From Alteromonadaceae bacterium 2753L.S.0a.02 (lineage in GTDB: Bacteria; Pseudomonadota; Gammaproteobacteria; Pseudomonadales; Cellvibrionaceae), in the NCBI GenBank assembly GCA_007827375.1, contig VISH01000002.1:2815001-2879000 (forward strand): DNA of 64,000 nt, written 5' to 3'. Shown here one piece after another: positions 1 through 10,000 of this stretch (positions are counted from its first letter, which is position 1; every line of letters begins with the position of its first letter). The notes beneath the pieces were generated by a model. It ran no database searches and was not told where the DNA came from. It saw only the letters and a list, made by a program, of their open reading frames with translations. The position numbers and the translations under genes are program-made.

Positions 1-553
1 GCAATTCTGCGAGGCGGCGCAATACAGCACGTTGATCAATTTGGTCACCCCGTGAAAGATGCAACATCATTTTCAGGTAGGAATCTGGATCGCCCAAACC
101 ATAAATTGCGGAAACCGTTGCTACGATTAATGCATCTTCACGTTCCATCAAAGCTTTTGTGGCTGAAAGGCGCATTTGTTCGATATGTTCATTCACCGAG
201 GCATCTTTGTCGATAAAAGTATCGGAAGATGGCACGTAGGCTTCCGGCTGATAATAGTCGTAGTAAGACACAAAATACTCAACCGCATTGTCTGGGAAAA
301 ACTCTTTAAATTCGCCGTATAGTTGCGCCGCCAGCGTTTTGTTGTGCGCCATTATCATGGTGGGCCGCTGTAATTTTTCCACCAGATTGGCTATGGTAAA
401 TGTTTTTCCCGAGCCAGTTACACCAAGCAATGTTTGATGGGCCAGCCCGGCATCAATACCCTGATGCAATTTTTCGATCGCAGCGGGCTGATCACCAGCA
501 GGTTTGTATTTTGCATTTACTTTAAAAGGTCTGGGTTGCTTCTCCAGGTTCAT
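1..553 (-). CDS. uvrB: UvrABC excinuclease subunit B, N-terminal part (gene runs off the window)
   Basis: UvrB is the DNA-damage verifying helicase-like subunit of nucleotide excision repair; it receives damaged DNA from UvrA and recruits UvrC. The visible part is about 184 residues from ATG at 553. A Walker A motif GVTGSGKT lies near residues 44-51 and the beta-hairpin segment YYDYYQPEAY follows near residue 95; both are hallmarks of UvrB and sit at the usual positions. The C-terminal helicase motifs are outside the window. Its ATG overlaps the TGA of rlmKL (ATGA), so the two are probably cotranscribed and translationally coupled. The frame is open throughout. Confidence 0.97.
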   Translation of the reverse strand, partial: MNLEKQPRPFKVNAKYKPAGDQPAAIEKLHQGIDAGLAHQTLLGVTGSGKTFTIANLVEKLQRPTMIMAHNKTLAAQLYGEFKEFFPDNAVEYFVSYYDYYQPEAYVPSSDTFIDKDASVNEHIEQMRLSATKALMEREDALIVATVSAIYGLGDPDSYLKMMLHLSRGDQIDQRAVLRRLAEL

Positions 554-2787
554 ACGGCTTCCACCTGCCAACACTGATGTATTTTGGGGTTCTGTTGAAA
601 ATCTGGGTCGAGCGTCTGCTGCGTTATGTCACTTATTTTGTAGTGCGACAATGCGGCTTGATCCAACTTGAAACTCCGTAAGTTGTTCGAAAAATAAAGC
701 CTACCACCGGGATTTAACAACTCCATGCAGCGTTTTATCAGTGAAACGTGGTCTCGCTGAATATCCAGCACACCCGCCATTTTTTTTGAATTAGAAAAAC
801 TGGGTGGGTCCAGCATAATTAAATCAAAGCCCTGGCGACAGGCATTTAGCCAGTCTACACAATTGTGACGCACCAGCTGGTGATTTTTAAGGTTAATATG
901 ATTGCGTTCAAAATTTATTCTGGCCCAATCCAAATAGGTGTTTGACATATCCACGCTTACCGACTCGGAAGCACCGGCTAATGCGGCATGTACTGTTGCT
1001 GTCGCGGTATAACAAAATAGATTTAAAAAGCGCTTGCCTCGCGCTTCTTTCGCAATGCGTAAGCGCAGTGGACGATGATCCAGAAACAAACCGGAATCCA
1101 GATAGTCGCGCAGATTAATTTGCAACTCTGCGAAATTTTCTTTTACAAAAAGCAGTTCACGCGCAGAACTGTCGTGTTTTTCATATTGTTGCTTGCCACG
1201 GTTACGCACCCGCTGTTTAGTTACCAGCTGATGCTCCTGCAATTTGAACGCATGCACGCAGGCGTGCTGTAGTTCATTAAATCGCAGGCGTGCTTTTTCT
1301 TCGTCTACGGTTTTAGGCGCCGCGTACTCCTGAATATGCAAGCGTAAATCACCGTCGACAGATACATAGACATCAATGGCAGCGGCGTACTCTGGCATAT
1401 CGGCATCGTAAACGCGATAACAGGTAATTGCTTGCTTTTCCAACCATTTGTTTAATCTTTTACGGTTCTTCAGCAAACGGTTATAAACCATTTGCGCGCC
1501 TTCGCTCAATGGAGTATGCAATAAACTTTGCGGAGTGTCGCCCTGTACCGGCATTGCATTTTGTGAAATAACCTGCTCACCGCTCTCACGCAATTCGTAG
1601 AGTAACAATTCGCTGGCGATCGCCCCGTTAAACAACTGATATTTTTTATTGGCCCACAAACCGATGGCTTTGGCGAGCTCTTTGTTCCCGGTAAAAACTG
1701 CCAGCACCCAGCCGGGAAGTTCTCGTTTTGCGACACCTCCTAACACTTGGTAGGTGTATCGAAGGGCATTTATTTCACCTAATCGCTCACCGTAGGGCGG
1801 ATTGCACACCATCAAGCCATCCTGCAAATTGGTGTGCGTGGGTTTTTTAAATTCTTCCAGCGGCTTTAAGGTCACCCGAATATAATCGTCGAGCGCCGCA
1901 CCACAAATATTTTTACGTGCATTGCCTAGCACGCGCGGATCATTGTCGTAACCGCGAATTTCTGGGATCGTCTGCGCCCTGCCCGCGATAAAACGCGCTT
2001 GCGCTTCATTGAGCAGCGTTTGCCACAAATCGGTATCGTGCTTGGCCCAGCGGACAAATCCAAATTCGCCCACAAGTAATTCCTCGCTATTTAGCTCTGA
2101 CACAGCCCGTGCGCGAATAAGCCCCGGCGCCATATCAGCTGCCATCATTGCCGCTTCAATCAAAAACGTACCGGAGCCACACATAGGGTCGAGCAAGGCA
2201 CCGCCTCGTGCTGCAATCTCAGGCCACCCCGCGCGCAACAAAATTGCTGCGGCGAGATTTTCTTTTAAGGGGGCTTCACCCCGTCCAAGACGATAGCCGC
2301 GTTTGTGGAGGCTCTCACCCGATAGGTCTAACGAAATATGTGCAACATCTTTGGCGAGTCGCACGTTGATTCGCAGGTCGGGTTGTTCTTTGTCAACGCT
2401 GGGTCGTTCACCGCGAGTATCTTTCAAGCGATCCACCACCGCATCTTTAACGGTTTGCGCCCCAAATTGTGTATGTCGTATCGCCTGGTTAGTACCTAAA
2501 AAATCCACCACCAGGGTGCCGTTCTCGGGCAAATGCTCTTCCCAGGGTATGGCGTTTGCCGTGCTGTAGAGCTCACTCGCAACTCTTATCGGGCCCTTTT
2601 CAAGCGGCAGCAACACCTTATTGGCAAGGCGCGACCACAGGCAGGCCCGGTAAGCAACTTCTAGGCCGCCGGCAAAATATACCCCGGCCACAGTTTCTCG
2701 CACCTCGCTTGAACCGAGATCTGTAAGTTCTTGTTTTAAAAGACTTTCTAAGCCTTTTGGACAAGTTGCAAAATAATTGGAATTCAT
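550..2787 (-). CDS. rlmL: Bifunctional 23S rRNA guanine methyltransferase RlmKL
   Basis: This enzyme makes m2G2445 and m7G2069 in 23S rRNA. The frame could be read from a TTG at 2844, but I chose ATG 2787 (about 745 residues) because the protein then begins MNSNYFATCPKGLE, the normal RlmL/THUMP start. The first methyltransferase (RlmL) has DPMCGSGTF near residue 199 and NPPYGE near 329. The second (RlmK) has NLFCYTAT near 589 and DPPSFSNSKKM near 660. Length and domain order are those of the fused gammaproteobacterial enzyme. The stop overlaps the uvrB start. No strong Shine-Dalgarno is seen before 2787, so the exact start is the only doubt. Confidence 0.95.
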   Translation of the reverse strand: MNSNYFATCPKGLESLLKQELTDLGSSEVRETVAGVYFAGGLEVAYRACLWSRLANKVLLPLEKGPIRVASELYSTANAIPWEEHLPENGTLVVDFLGTNQAIRHTQFGAQTVKDAVVDRLKDTRGERPSVDKEQPDLRINVRLAKDVAHISLDLSGESLHKRGYRLGRGEAPLKENLAAAILLRAGWPEIAARGGALLDPMCGSGTFLIEAAMMAADMAPGLIRARAVSELNSEELLVGEFGFVRWAKHDTDLWQTLLNEAQARFIAGRAQTIPEIRGYDNDPRVLGNARKNICGAALDDYIRVTLKPLEEFKKPTHTNLQDGLMVCNPPYGERLGEINALRYTYQVLGGVAKRELPGWVLAVFTGNKELAKAIGLWANKKYQLFNGAIASELLLYELRESGEQVISQNAMPVQGDTPQSLLHTPLSEGAQMVYNRLLKNRKRLNKWLEKQAITCYRVYDADMPEYAAAIDVYVSVDGDLRLHIQEYAAPKTVDEEKARLRFNELQHACVHAFKLQEHQLVTKQRVRNRGKQQYEKHDSSARELLFVKENFAELQINLRDYLDSGLFLDHRPLRLRIAKEARGKRFLNLFCYTATATVHAALAGASESVSVDMSNTYLDWARINFERNHINLKNHQLVRHNCVDWLNACRQGFDLIMLDPPSFSNSKKMAGVLDIQRDHVSLIKRCMELLNPGGRLYFSNNLRSFKLDQAALSHYKISDITQQTLDPDFQQNPKIHQCWQVEAV

Positions 2788-2930
2788 AGTTTTAGTGTGG
2801 GATTTTATGCATTGCTGCGATATAGGAGGCGTGGGGCTATGCAATAAAATTCGTTCACATTTATTTTCGCCTCTGGGAAACTGATCATCGCTTCGCGAAA
2901 TAGGAAGGGAAGCAGATGCGGCCTTTCAGA

Positions 2931-2959
2931 TTGAGCAAGCGTAATGGGAGAACTATTTT
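2931..2959 (+). promoter_or_regulatory. Candidate sigma70-type promoter for rmf
   Basis: A TTGAGC box at 2931-2936 and a TATTTT box at 2954-2959 are separated by exactly 17 bases, about 70 bases before the rmf ATG. This is read by eye; the boxes each miss one or two consensus positions. In other bacteria rmf is induced in stationary phase, but no specific operator is recognisable here. Confidence 0.35.
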
Positions 2960-3030
2960 ATTGGAATGGAGTCTTATATTCACGCAATTCATGATGAATC
3001 TGCTACATAACCAAAAGAGGTACTTCCTGT

Positions 3031-3237
3031 ATGAGACGTCAGAAAAGAACTTCACCTGTAAGAGCTTTTTCCCGCGGTTACCGGGTAGGAGTCGCAGGCA
3101 AATCGAAAGGCTTATGCCCACATACTACTGGTGATGCCCGACACGAATGGTTGACGGGATGGCGAGAAGGACGGGAAGACCATTGGAATGGTTTCAATAC
3201 TCTGGCGCAAGTCCAGAAGATTCAAAATTTCTTTTAA
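3031..3237 (+). CDS. rmf: Ribosome modulation factor (ribosome hibernation)
   Basis: Rmf binds 70S ribosomes in stationary phase and helps form inactive 100S dimers. The 68-residue product begins MRRQKRTSPVRAFSRGYRVG and contains the family core CPH and WLTGWREGREDH, which lines up over most of its length with the 55-residue E. coli protein. It carries about a dozen extra C-terminal residues (GFNTLAQVQKIQNFF end). A purine-rich AAAGAGG lies 12-18 bases before the ATG. The gene is monocistronic on the plus strand between rlmKL and pyrD, an order I recall from Pseudomonas as well. Confidence 0.93.
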   Translation: MRRQKRTSPVRAFSRGYRVGVAGKSKGLCPHTTGDARHEWLTGWREGREDHWNGFNTLAQVQKIQNFF

Positions 3238-3306
3238 ATTCGGCGTTACCTGGACTGGTTTGCAGGGTAGCCGACCCTCCAGATGACTGTAAATTAGCAG
3301 GGAACA

Positions 3307-3359
3307 CCACCTTAGGTGGCCAGGAAAGGATTCATTAAACCGCCAGCATTTTTATGCTG
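3307..3359. repeat. Two small inverted repeats after rmf
   Basis: CCACC-TTA-GGTGG lies at 3307-3319 and CAGCAT-TTTT-ATGCTG at 3344-3359, in the convergent gap between rmf and pyrD. Either could fold in RNA from both strands and help end transcription. Neither is followed by a clear T-run, so a rho-independent terminator is not established. Confidence 0.3.
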
Positions 3360-3400
3360 ACAACCAACGGCTTGTTCCCCAAGCCCTCCCAACGAGGCCG

Positions 3401-4420
3401 CTACTTCAGCGCAGCAATTGCGCTAGCGGCCTGCGCAACTAAATCCGGCCCCTGATAAATAAACCCGCTGTAAAGTTGCACCAGTGAGGCACCCGCCTGA
3501 ATTTTATCTACGGCATCGGCTGAACTCATAATACCTCCCACACCAATAATGGGCATTTCCCCCTTTAAGTGCTCCGCTAATACGCGAATAACCTGCGTGG
3601 ATTTTTCAGTGAGAGGTTTGCCACTTAAGCCGCCGGCTTCATTTTTGTGTGGCGAGTGCGCGATAGCTTCCCGCGAGATTGTTGTGTTTGTTGCTATAAC
3701 GGCTTCAAATTGTTGCGAGACAAGGCTATCTGCTACGCTTTTTAATTGATCATCGCTCATATCTGGCGCTATTTTTACAGCGATTGGCACCTTACGATTG
3801 TATTTATTCGAAAGCTCTGCCTGTTTAATTTTGATGCCTGTTAACAGCTGGGTAAGAGTTTCGCCAAATTGCAAATTCCGTAAGCCTGGTGTATTGGGTG
3901 AGGAGATGTTAATCGCAATGTAATCGGCTTTATCGTAAATAGCCTCCATACACTTTTCATAATCCGAAAGCGCATCGGCTTCTGGGGTCACTTTATTTTT
4001 GCCAATATTGATACCTAAAATTCCCTGATAACGACGTTTTTCAACAGCCTGTCGCAAATGATCGACGCCTTTATTATTGAACCCCATGCGATTAATAATG
4101 CCCTGTTCATTAATAAGGCGAAACAAACGCGGCTGAGGATTGCCCGGTTGTGGTAAGGGCGTGACTGTACCGACTTCAACAAAGCCAAAACCCAACTTAC
4201 CTAAGGCATTGAAATAATCTGCATTTTTATCGAGCCCCGCGGCCAAGCCTACACTATTGGGAAATTTCAAACCCATCACCTCACTGGGAGCATCAACCTG
4301 CTTTTTTACAAAAGGTTGCAGTAAATGCAAGCGCTCAGCTGCGCCAATTCCATCCAACGACAAATCGTGCGCAGTTTCCGGATCGAGCGAAAACAGCAGC
4401 TTTCGGGCATAACGATACAT
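3401..4420 (-). CDS. pyrD: Dihydroorotate dehydrogenase, quinone-dependent (class 2)
   Basis: PyrD oxidises dihydroorotate to orotate in pyrimidine synthesis and passes electrons to membrane quinone. The 339-residue protein has the class 2 N-terminal membrane-associating helix (YARKLLFSLDPETAHDLSL), the GLAAGLDKN flavin loop near residue 60, the catalytic serine region INISSPNTPGLRN near 171, and the glycine-rich phosphate loop IIGVGGI and LYSGFIYQGP near the end. Length matches the E. coli enzyme. ATG 4420 has GAGGAGT a few bases upstream. It is monocistronic and divergent from the TonB receptor. Confidence 0.97.
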   Translation of the reverse strand: MYRYARKLLFSLDPETAHDLSLDGIGAAERLHLLQPFVKKQVDAPSEVMGLKFPNSVGLAAGLDKNADYFNALGKLGFGFVEVGTVTPLPQPGNPQPRLFRLINEQGIINRMGFNNKGVDHLRQAVEKRRYQGILGINIGKNKVTPEADALSDYEKCMEAIYDKADYIAINISSPNTPGLRNLQFGETLTQLLTGIKIKQAELSNKYNRKVPIAVKIAPDMSDDQLKSVADSLVSQQFEAVIATNTTISREAIAHSPHKNEAGGLSGKPLTEKSTQVIRVLAEHLKGEMPIIGVGGIMSSADAVDKIQAGASLVQLYSGFIYQGPDLVAQAASAIAALK

Positions 4421-4668
4421 GGTTACTAACTCCTCAATTTTGCGCGAAGCATACAGAAAAGTATTCCCGCTTAAAAGTAATTACCCAATACCAAATGGGT
4501 GAAACGTCGCATATTACTATGGGAAAGCCCTGTAGAAATTGGCGAAAATCAACGAGCTACGAGCTTAGTTTTGTAGCAACAAGCGACACTTTTCGTTGCC
4601 TCACCCGCTTGAGCTTGCACGCCGTTTTTACTGTATCTATGCTTGGTTCATAAGCGAGGGATCGACGC

Positions 4669-6771
4669 ATGCTCCGCCTACCATTCCAGCGGTTACTCTG
4701 CATTCCACTATGGTGTTTGGCTGCGAAGACATATTGCAGCGATTTCGATCAGAATTTATTCAACCTGACCCTCGATGAATTGGTAGATATACCGGTTTCT
4801 ATTGCGAATCGATCCAGCACGCAACTCTCCCAAACCCCATCCAGCGTTACTGTATTCACCCGTGATCAACTTAGGCAAATGGGCATCTACACTCTGGAGC
4901 ATTTACTGAATTACGTGCCCGGTGTACAAACCGCTCGTACCCAACAAGACGGCGTTATCCAAACACCCATATTTCGTGGTCGCGGCAATCAGCACGGCTC
5001 CAGCCCCAATGTCCTTTTAATGCTCGACGGACGTAGACTGAATAGCCCTGTTACCGGAGGCGCTTTTGATTTGCCGCTCAATAATCTCGATTGGATCGAA
5101 CAGATCGAGATTATCCGAGGGCCCGGGTCAGCGCTTTATGGTGCCAATGCGTTCAATGGAGTCATTAATATTGTTACCCGCATAGAAGCCGGAACGGTGT
5201 CGGCGAGAGTTGGTGAATTGGATACCAACTCGGGCGCTGTACAGCTGAAGCAAGCTATCGGGGATGCTCAACTGGGTGTTTATCTTGCGGGATATCGTGA
5301 CGAAGGAGAAACTTATTCGCCGTTTTACACTTTCTTCGACGAAACGTACAAAACCAATGATCCTTTCAAGCGCAACACAGTAGCTAGCTCGCTAAGCTAT
5401 CGAAACCTAAGTGTTGACACTTACTATACCCGAGCACAACTCGATAATTATGTGCAGGGTTCGATTCTCAGTAACGGCAACAATCGTTATGAAACGACGC
5501 TGAACAGTTTTCGCATCGGCTACAGCGCGTTACACGGTGAAAATTGGAATCTAAACCTTAACTCCGAATATATGGACTTCACCGGTGATTTTTTTATAGG
5601 CCTAATGCCCGCTAAAGTTGCAAGCGAAATATGGTGGAGCGACGCAAGTGAGCGGGTTCCGATTGGCGGGAATCATCTCGAGTGGCAATACACGCTGTTT
5701 TCAGTGGATGGCAAATACACAGGAACCAGCCGGCATATACTGAGTTACGGTGCGGAATATCGGTATGAAGAGGTAGCGCCAAATCCGTTTCACGGAAACT
5801 GGGATCAACAGGTAATGGAAGCAAGCCGCGGCACCCGAATTTTGCCTTGCGATTGTATTAATCGGGGTTTCTGGTATCGCGGCGAACGCGCCGACTTTCT
5901 CCCCGAATCACAACGCAGCATAGAAAATGTCTGGATTCAGGATCAATGGCAACTGACTAAAGAGCTGGCCCTAACACTGGGTACACGTTACGATTACTAT
6001 GATGACGTTGGCGGTCACCCTTCTTTTCGAGGTTCATTGGTATACAATTTCCTAACTGACACGCAATTTAAATTAATCGTTGGTGATGCCTTTAGAGCCC
6101 CCACAATTTCCGAAACACGTGCGCTCATCGCTTCTAATTTTGTTGGCAACCCTAATCTCGAGCCGGAAACCATCAAAACTGTTGATGCAGTTTGGCAGCA
6201 ACAGTGGCAAGCAATCAATATTTCAACAACCTGGAGTCACAGCACCATTAAAAACAGTGTCTCACTCGAACCACAAAATGAAGAATACCAACCAGGCGTT
6301 ATCGCTTTTCAACCCGTTAATCGCAATTCCCTGGAACTCCAAAGCCTTGAATTTGAATTAAACGCCCGTATCGCCACAAGCTGGCTTGTACGCGCCGGAG
6401 CAACTCACTTCATAGAATTCGAAAAAACCGGAACCGCACAAAATCTCGCATTCGCCATATTAAACTTCAATAGCACAAATGGCATAAATGCCAACTTAAA
6501 TGCGTATTATCACAGTCATGTACTATCCCGGATGAAAAACAACAATGAATTTGACCAAGACATTTATCTGGATGATTTCTGGAATATTACATTTAATCTC
6601 AGTTACGCACTATCACCCGGTTTTGAAATTTTCACGACTATAGAGAATCTTGGTAACGAAAGCTTTCGAACCTACACAACGGCCAACAATGGCCTTGAAT
6701 ACGGAATACCCAGTCGCGGTCGAGTAACCACGCTTGGTGTTCGTTGGCGTTTTTCTGAAGCACGAAATTAA
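4669..6771 (+). CDS. TonB-dependent outer-membrane receptor, substrate unknown
   Basis: TonB-dependent receptors import scarce ligands (iron chelates, cobalamin, sugars) across the outer membrane using the TonB-ExbBD system. The 700-residue protein has a short signal peptide (residues 1-24, LLCIPLWCLAA core), a plug domain from about residue 35 to 165 with TPSSVTVFTRDQLRQMG, NVLLMLDGRRLNSP and IEIIRGPGSALYGANAFNGVINI, then a 22-strand-type barrel rich in alternating aromatic residues, including a C-terminal RVTTLGVRWRF strand. The DELVDIPVSIA segment after the signal peptide is typical of a catecholate/vitamin-type subgroup whose ligands are mostly unknown. ATG 4669 follows a GCGAGGG ribosome site. 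No transporter, regulator or esterase gene sits beside it, so the substrate cannot be inferred. Confidence 0.92.
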   Translation: MLRLPFQRLLCIPLWCLAAKTYCSDFDQNLFNLTLDELVDIPVSIANRSSTQLSQTPSSVTVFTRDQLRQMGIYTLEHLLNYVPGVQTARTQQDGVIQTPIFRGRGNQHGSSPNVLLMLDGRRLNSPVTGGAFDLPLNNLDWIEQIEIIRGPGSALYGANAFNGVINIVTRIEAGTVSARVGELDTNSGAVQLKQAIGDAQLGVYLAGYRDEGETYSPFYTFFDETYKTNDPFKRNTVASSLSYRNLSVDTYYTRAQLDNYVQGSILSNGNNRYETTLNSFRIGYSALHGENWNLNLNSEYMDFTGDFFIGLMPAKVASEIWWSDASERVPIGGNHLEWQYTLFSVDGKYTGTSRHILSYGAEYRYEEVAPNPFHGNWDQQVMEASRGTRILPCDCINRGFWYRGERADFLPESQRSIENVWIQDQWQLTKELALTLGTRYDYYDDVGGHPSFRGSLVYNFLTDTQFKLIVGDAFRAPTISETRALIASNFVGNPNLEPETIKTVDAVWQQQWQAINISTTWSHSTIKNSVSLEPQNEEYQPGVIAFQPVNRNSLELQSLEFELNARIATSWLVRAGATHFIEFEKTGTAQNLAFAILNFNSTNGINANLNAYYHSHVLSRMKNNNEFDQDIYLDDFWNITFNLSYALSPGFEIFTTIENLGNESFRTYTTANNGLEYGIPSRGRVTTLGVRWRFSEARN

Positions 6772-6852
6772 TACCGGGAATTAATTTGGCTCATCAAGCG
6801 CCTAGCGGGTAAGACAGGCGGTTCTATTTTAAAAAATTGCGAATTTGTTCAG

Positions 6853-7077
6853 TTATGAAATCTTTACAATGGATTGAAACCGATTCTGCGCATCGAAATT
6901 TATTAAGAAATGACCCTGCACACCGGTATGTGAGACAAAAGGCTTAAGTATATGAGCTGGGAACCGTATGCGCCGACCATCCAGGGCACGAGCGACAACG
7001 TTGCTTGCCCTGCCCTGATACATTTTTAAATATTCGTCAGCAGATATTGATAAACTAATTTCTACCTGCTGTGCCAT
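6853..7077 (-). CDS. DUF2835 family small protein
   Basis: This 74-residue protein matches what I remember of the DUF2835 family: a short start MAQQVEISLSISADEYLKMY, a central ALDGRRIRFPA segment and the C-terminal GVQGHFLINFD. The function is unknown; the repeated beta-strand pattern suggests a small beta-rich fold. It begins five bases after the gdhB stop on the same strand, so it is very likely the last gene of a gdhB transcript. It has no cysteines or membrane segments and is probably cytoplasmic. Confidence 0.8.
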   Translation of the reverse strand: MAQQVEISLSISADEYLKMYQGRASNVVARALDGRRIRFPAHILKPFVSHTGVQGHFLINFDAQNRFQSIVKIS

Positions 7078-7082
7078 ACGGT

Positions 7083-10000
7083 TTATACCCAGTGTTCCGT
7101 GGCATCCACCAAATCGACCAATTCCCGCAGTGCCACAGCAAACATTGCGTAGTCTGTTGTGGATGATGCCTGTACCTCGGTGATCATTTGCTTCCAGCGA
7201 ACTATCAGCGATTCGTTAACCTTTTGCCACTGCTCAAATACTTCATCGAATGCCGCGAGATCATCCACTGTTTTTAACAAAGCGATGGTAAGTTTTCTTA
7301 AATTCCCCTCCAAATCGTCAAGATAGGTTTCACGCGCGATGGCTTGCCAATAGGTATCCACTTTAATTTCAGAAATTTGTGTTGCAAACCAATTTAAATC
7401 CAGTTTATCCAGCAGCTGGAAAAATACGTCAGTCACCAGAATGGTATCTTTACCGGATAAACGAGCAGATTCCACCACGCCTAAACCCGAAAACAAGTTA
7501 TCGGGCATGGCCAGCCGCAATGACCATTTTTGAGGAACGCCCATTTCCGCGTAACGCTCACTCCGCGCTAACCAATCTTCACGGGCACTGCCCTCCAAGG
7601 CGTCGACTGAGGCATCGTATACGGCGGTAAGGCTCTCATTAAAAAACTCTATGTCGTCTTTCGGGTGTAAATCGAGGCGGCGATTTCGCAAAAACCAGCG
7701 AGTACCCCGCCGCACACGGCGAATCATATTCCCCATAAGCTCCGCCTGAAACTGCGCGGTAACCTGATGGTCCAGGGATTTAACATAATCCTGAAAATCT
7801 TCAAACCCAAAAACATCACGCGATACGATGTAAGCGCGGGCGATTTGGTCGCTGCCTGCACCCGTGGTTTCCAATAAACGGTGAGCCACAGTGATGCCCA
7901 GGTTATTGATCATATCGTTAGCCAACTGTGTGGCGACAATTTCCTTCTTGAGTCGGTGGCGATACAATTGCTCGGGATAATGGGTGACTATTTTTGAGGG
8001 AAACGCCGTTTCTATAGCACGGGCAATATAGGGGTCTTCCGCAAGCGTCGATACGGTAAGTTCCTCTTTCAACATAACTTTCGCGTAGGAAATTAAAACT
8101 GAGAGTTCCGGGCGGGTAAGGCTTTTACCGTGTGCCTGACGATCGACTAGCTGTTCATCACTGGGTAAAAATTCCAACGCGCGATTTAATCGGCCGGTAT
8201 TTTCGAGAAAACTAATAAACCGGCGATACTCGTTAACCCGTTCCGATGCCTGAAACTGAGCAAGGCTCAAGGCCTGAGTTTGGCGGTAATTATTTTGCAA
8301 TACCAGCTCAGCAACATCATCTGTCATTTCTACAAGCAATTTATTGCGTTGTTTTCCCGTTAAATCGCCGGCAGCAAGCATTTCATCCAACAATATTTTT
8401 ATATTGACTTCGTGGTCTGAACAATCAACACCTGCAGCATTGTCGATAAAATCGGTATTACAGGCACCACTGGCCAGGGAGTATTCCACACGCCCCAATT
8501 GCGTCATGCCAAGGTTACCGCCTTCACCGAAAACTTTACATCTCAGCTCTGCACCATTGACACGTACCGCGTCATTGGCTTTATCGCCAACATCCGTGTG
8601 GCTTTCGGATGCAGCCTTCACATAGGTACCAATGCCACCATTCCAGATTAAGTCGACGGGCGCTTTAAGCAGGGCGTGTATAAGTTGTGTCGGTGTAAGC
8701 TTGCTTTCGCTTATCGAAAATGCGTTTTGCATCGCCTCGTTAATGAGCAAATATTTTTCGGCACGTGAAAAAATGGCACCACCATCCGAAAGTAGTTCGC
8801 GATTAAAATCACCCCAAGTGGTTCCTGGGGTTTCAAAAAGCCTTTTTCGTTCAACAAATGTTTTTTGCGGATCTGGCGTTGGATCTATAAAAATATGCAT
8901 GTGGTTAAACGCGGCCATCAGGCAAATATGTTCCGACAGCAGCATGCCATTACCGAAAACATCGCCGCCCATATCGCCAATGCCAATCACAGAAAACGCC
9001 TCATTTTGCACATCTTTGGCTATTTCACGAAAATGGCGTTGAACTGAAACCCAAGCACCGCGCGCGGTTATACCCATGCCTTTGTGATCGTAGCCCTGGC
9101 TACCGCCAGAGGCAAAGGCGTCGCCCAACCAATGTTTGTACTCAAGTGATATTTCATTGGCAATATCTGAGAACGTTGCGGTACCTTTATCGGCAGCGAC
9201 CACCAGATAGGGGTCGTCTTCATCGTGGCGAATGACATCACTGGGAGGCACCACTTCACCGCTAAGCAAATTGTCGGTGATATCCAACAGGCCACGAATA
9301 AAAATTTTGTAGCAGGCGATCCCCTCTTTTAAAATAGCTTCACGCCCCCCCGTGGCAGGTGGCAATTTGGAAACAAACCCACCTTTGGCACCAGTAGGAA
9401 CAATAACGGCATTTTTCACTTGCTGTGCTTTTACCAGGCCAAGTACTTCGGTACGGTAATCCTGCAAGCGGTCGGACCACCGCAAGCCACCGCGGGCAAC
9501 TTTTCCGCCACGTAAATGAACGCCTTCGATGCGCGGTGAATAAACATAGATTTCAAAAAGCGGACGTGGTTCGGGAATATCTGCAATCGTACGCGGGCTG
9601 AATTTAAACGAAATATAATCACGATTTGGTTTAAAGTAATTGGTGCGCAATGTGCCATCAATAAGCTGCAAATAACGCCGTAAAACCAAATCTTCATTGA
9701 GATTGGGTACTGCGTCTAAGGCATCCAACACCTTGCTTTTTAAACGTTTAAGACGTTCACTGCTTTTGCCATCTTTATTGAGCCGTGGGTCAAAACGCGA
9801 TTTAAAAATGGCTACAAGATCCCGCGTGATGTCGAGATGATAATTTAAGGTGTCGGCAACAAACGCCTGATCGCTGGAGAACCCCACTTGTTTCATATAA
9901 CCGGCATAGGCCCGCAGAACGCACACTTCGCGCCACTGTAGGCGCGCGCCAAGCACCAGCTTGTTAAAGGCGTCACTTTCAGCTCTGTTACGCCATACAG

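Noticed and set aside
1075..1272. 65-codon plus-strand frame inside rlmKL
   Set aside because: It lies wholly within a well-supported gene on the other strand and has no ribosome site.
2885..3134. Overlapping short frames on both strands ahead of and across rmf
   Set aside because: Rmf occupies the region with a clear family match; the others are out of frame with it and have no family match.
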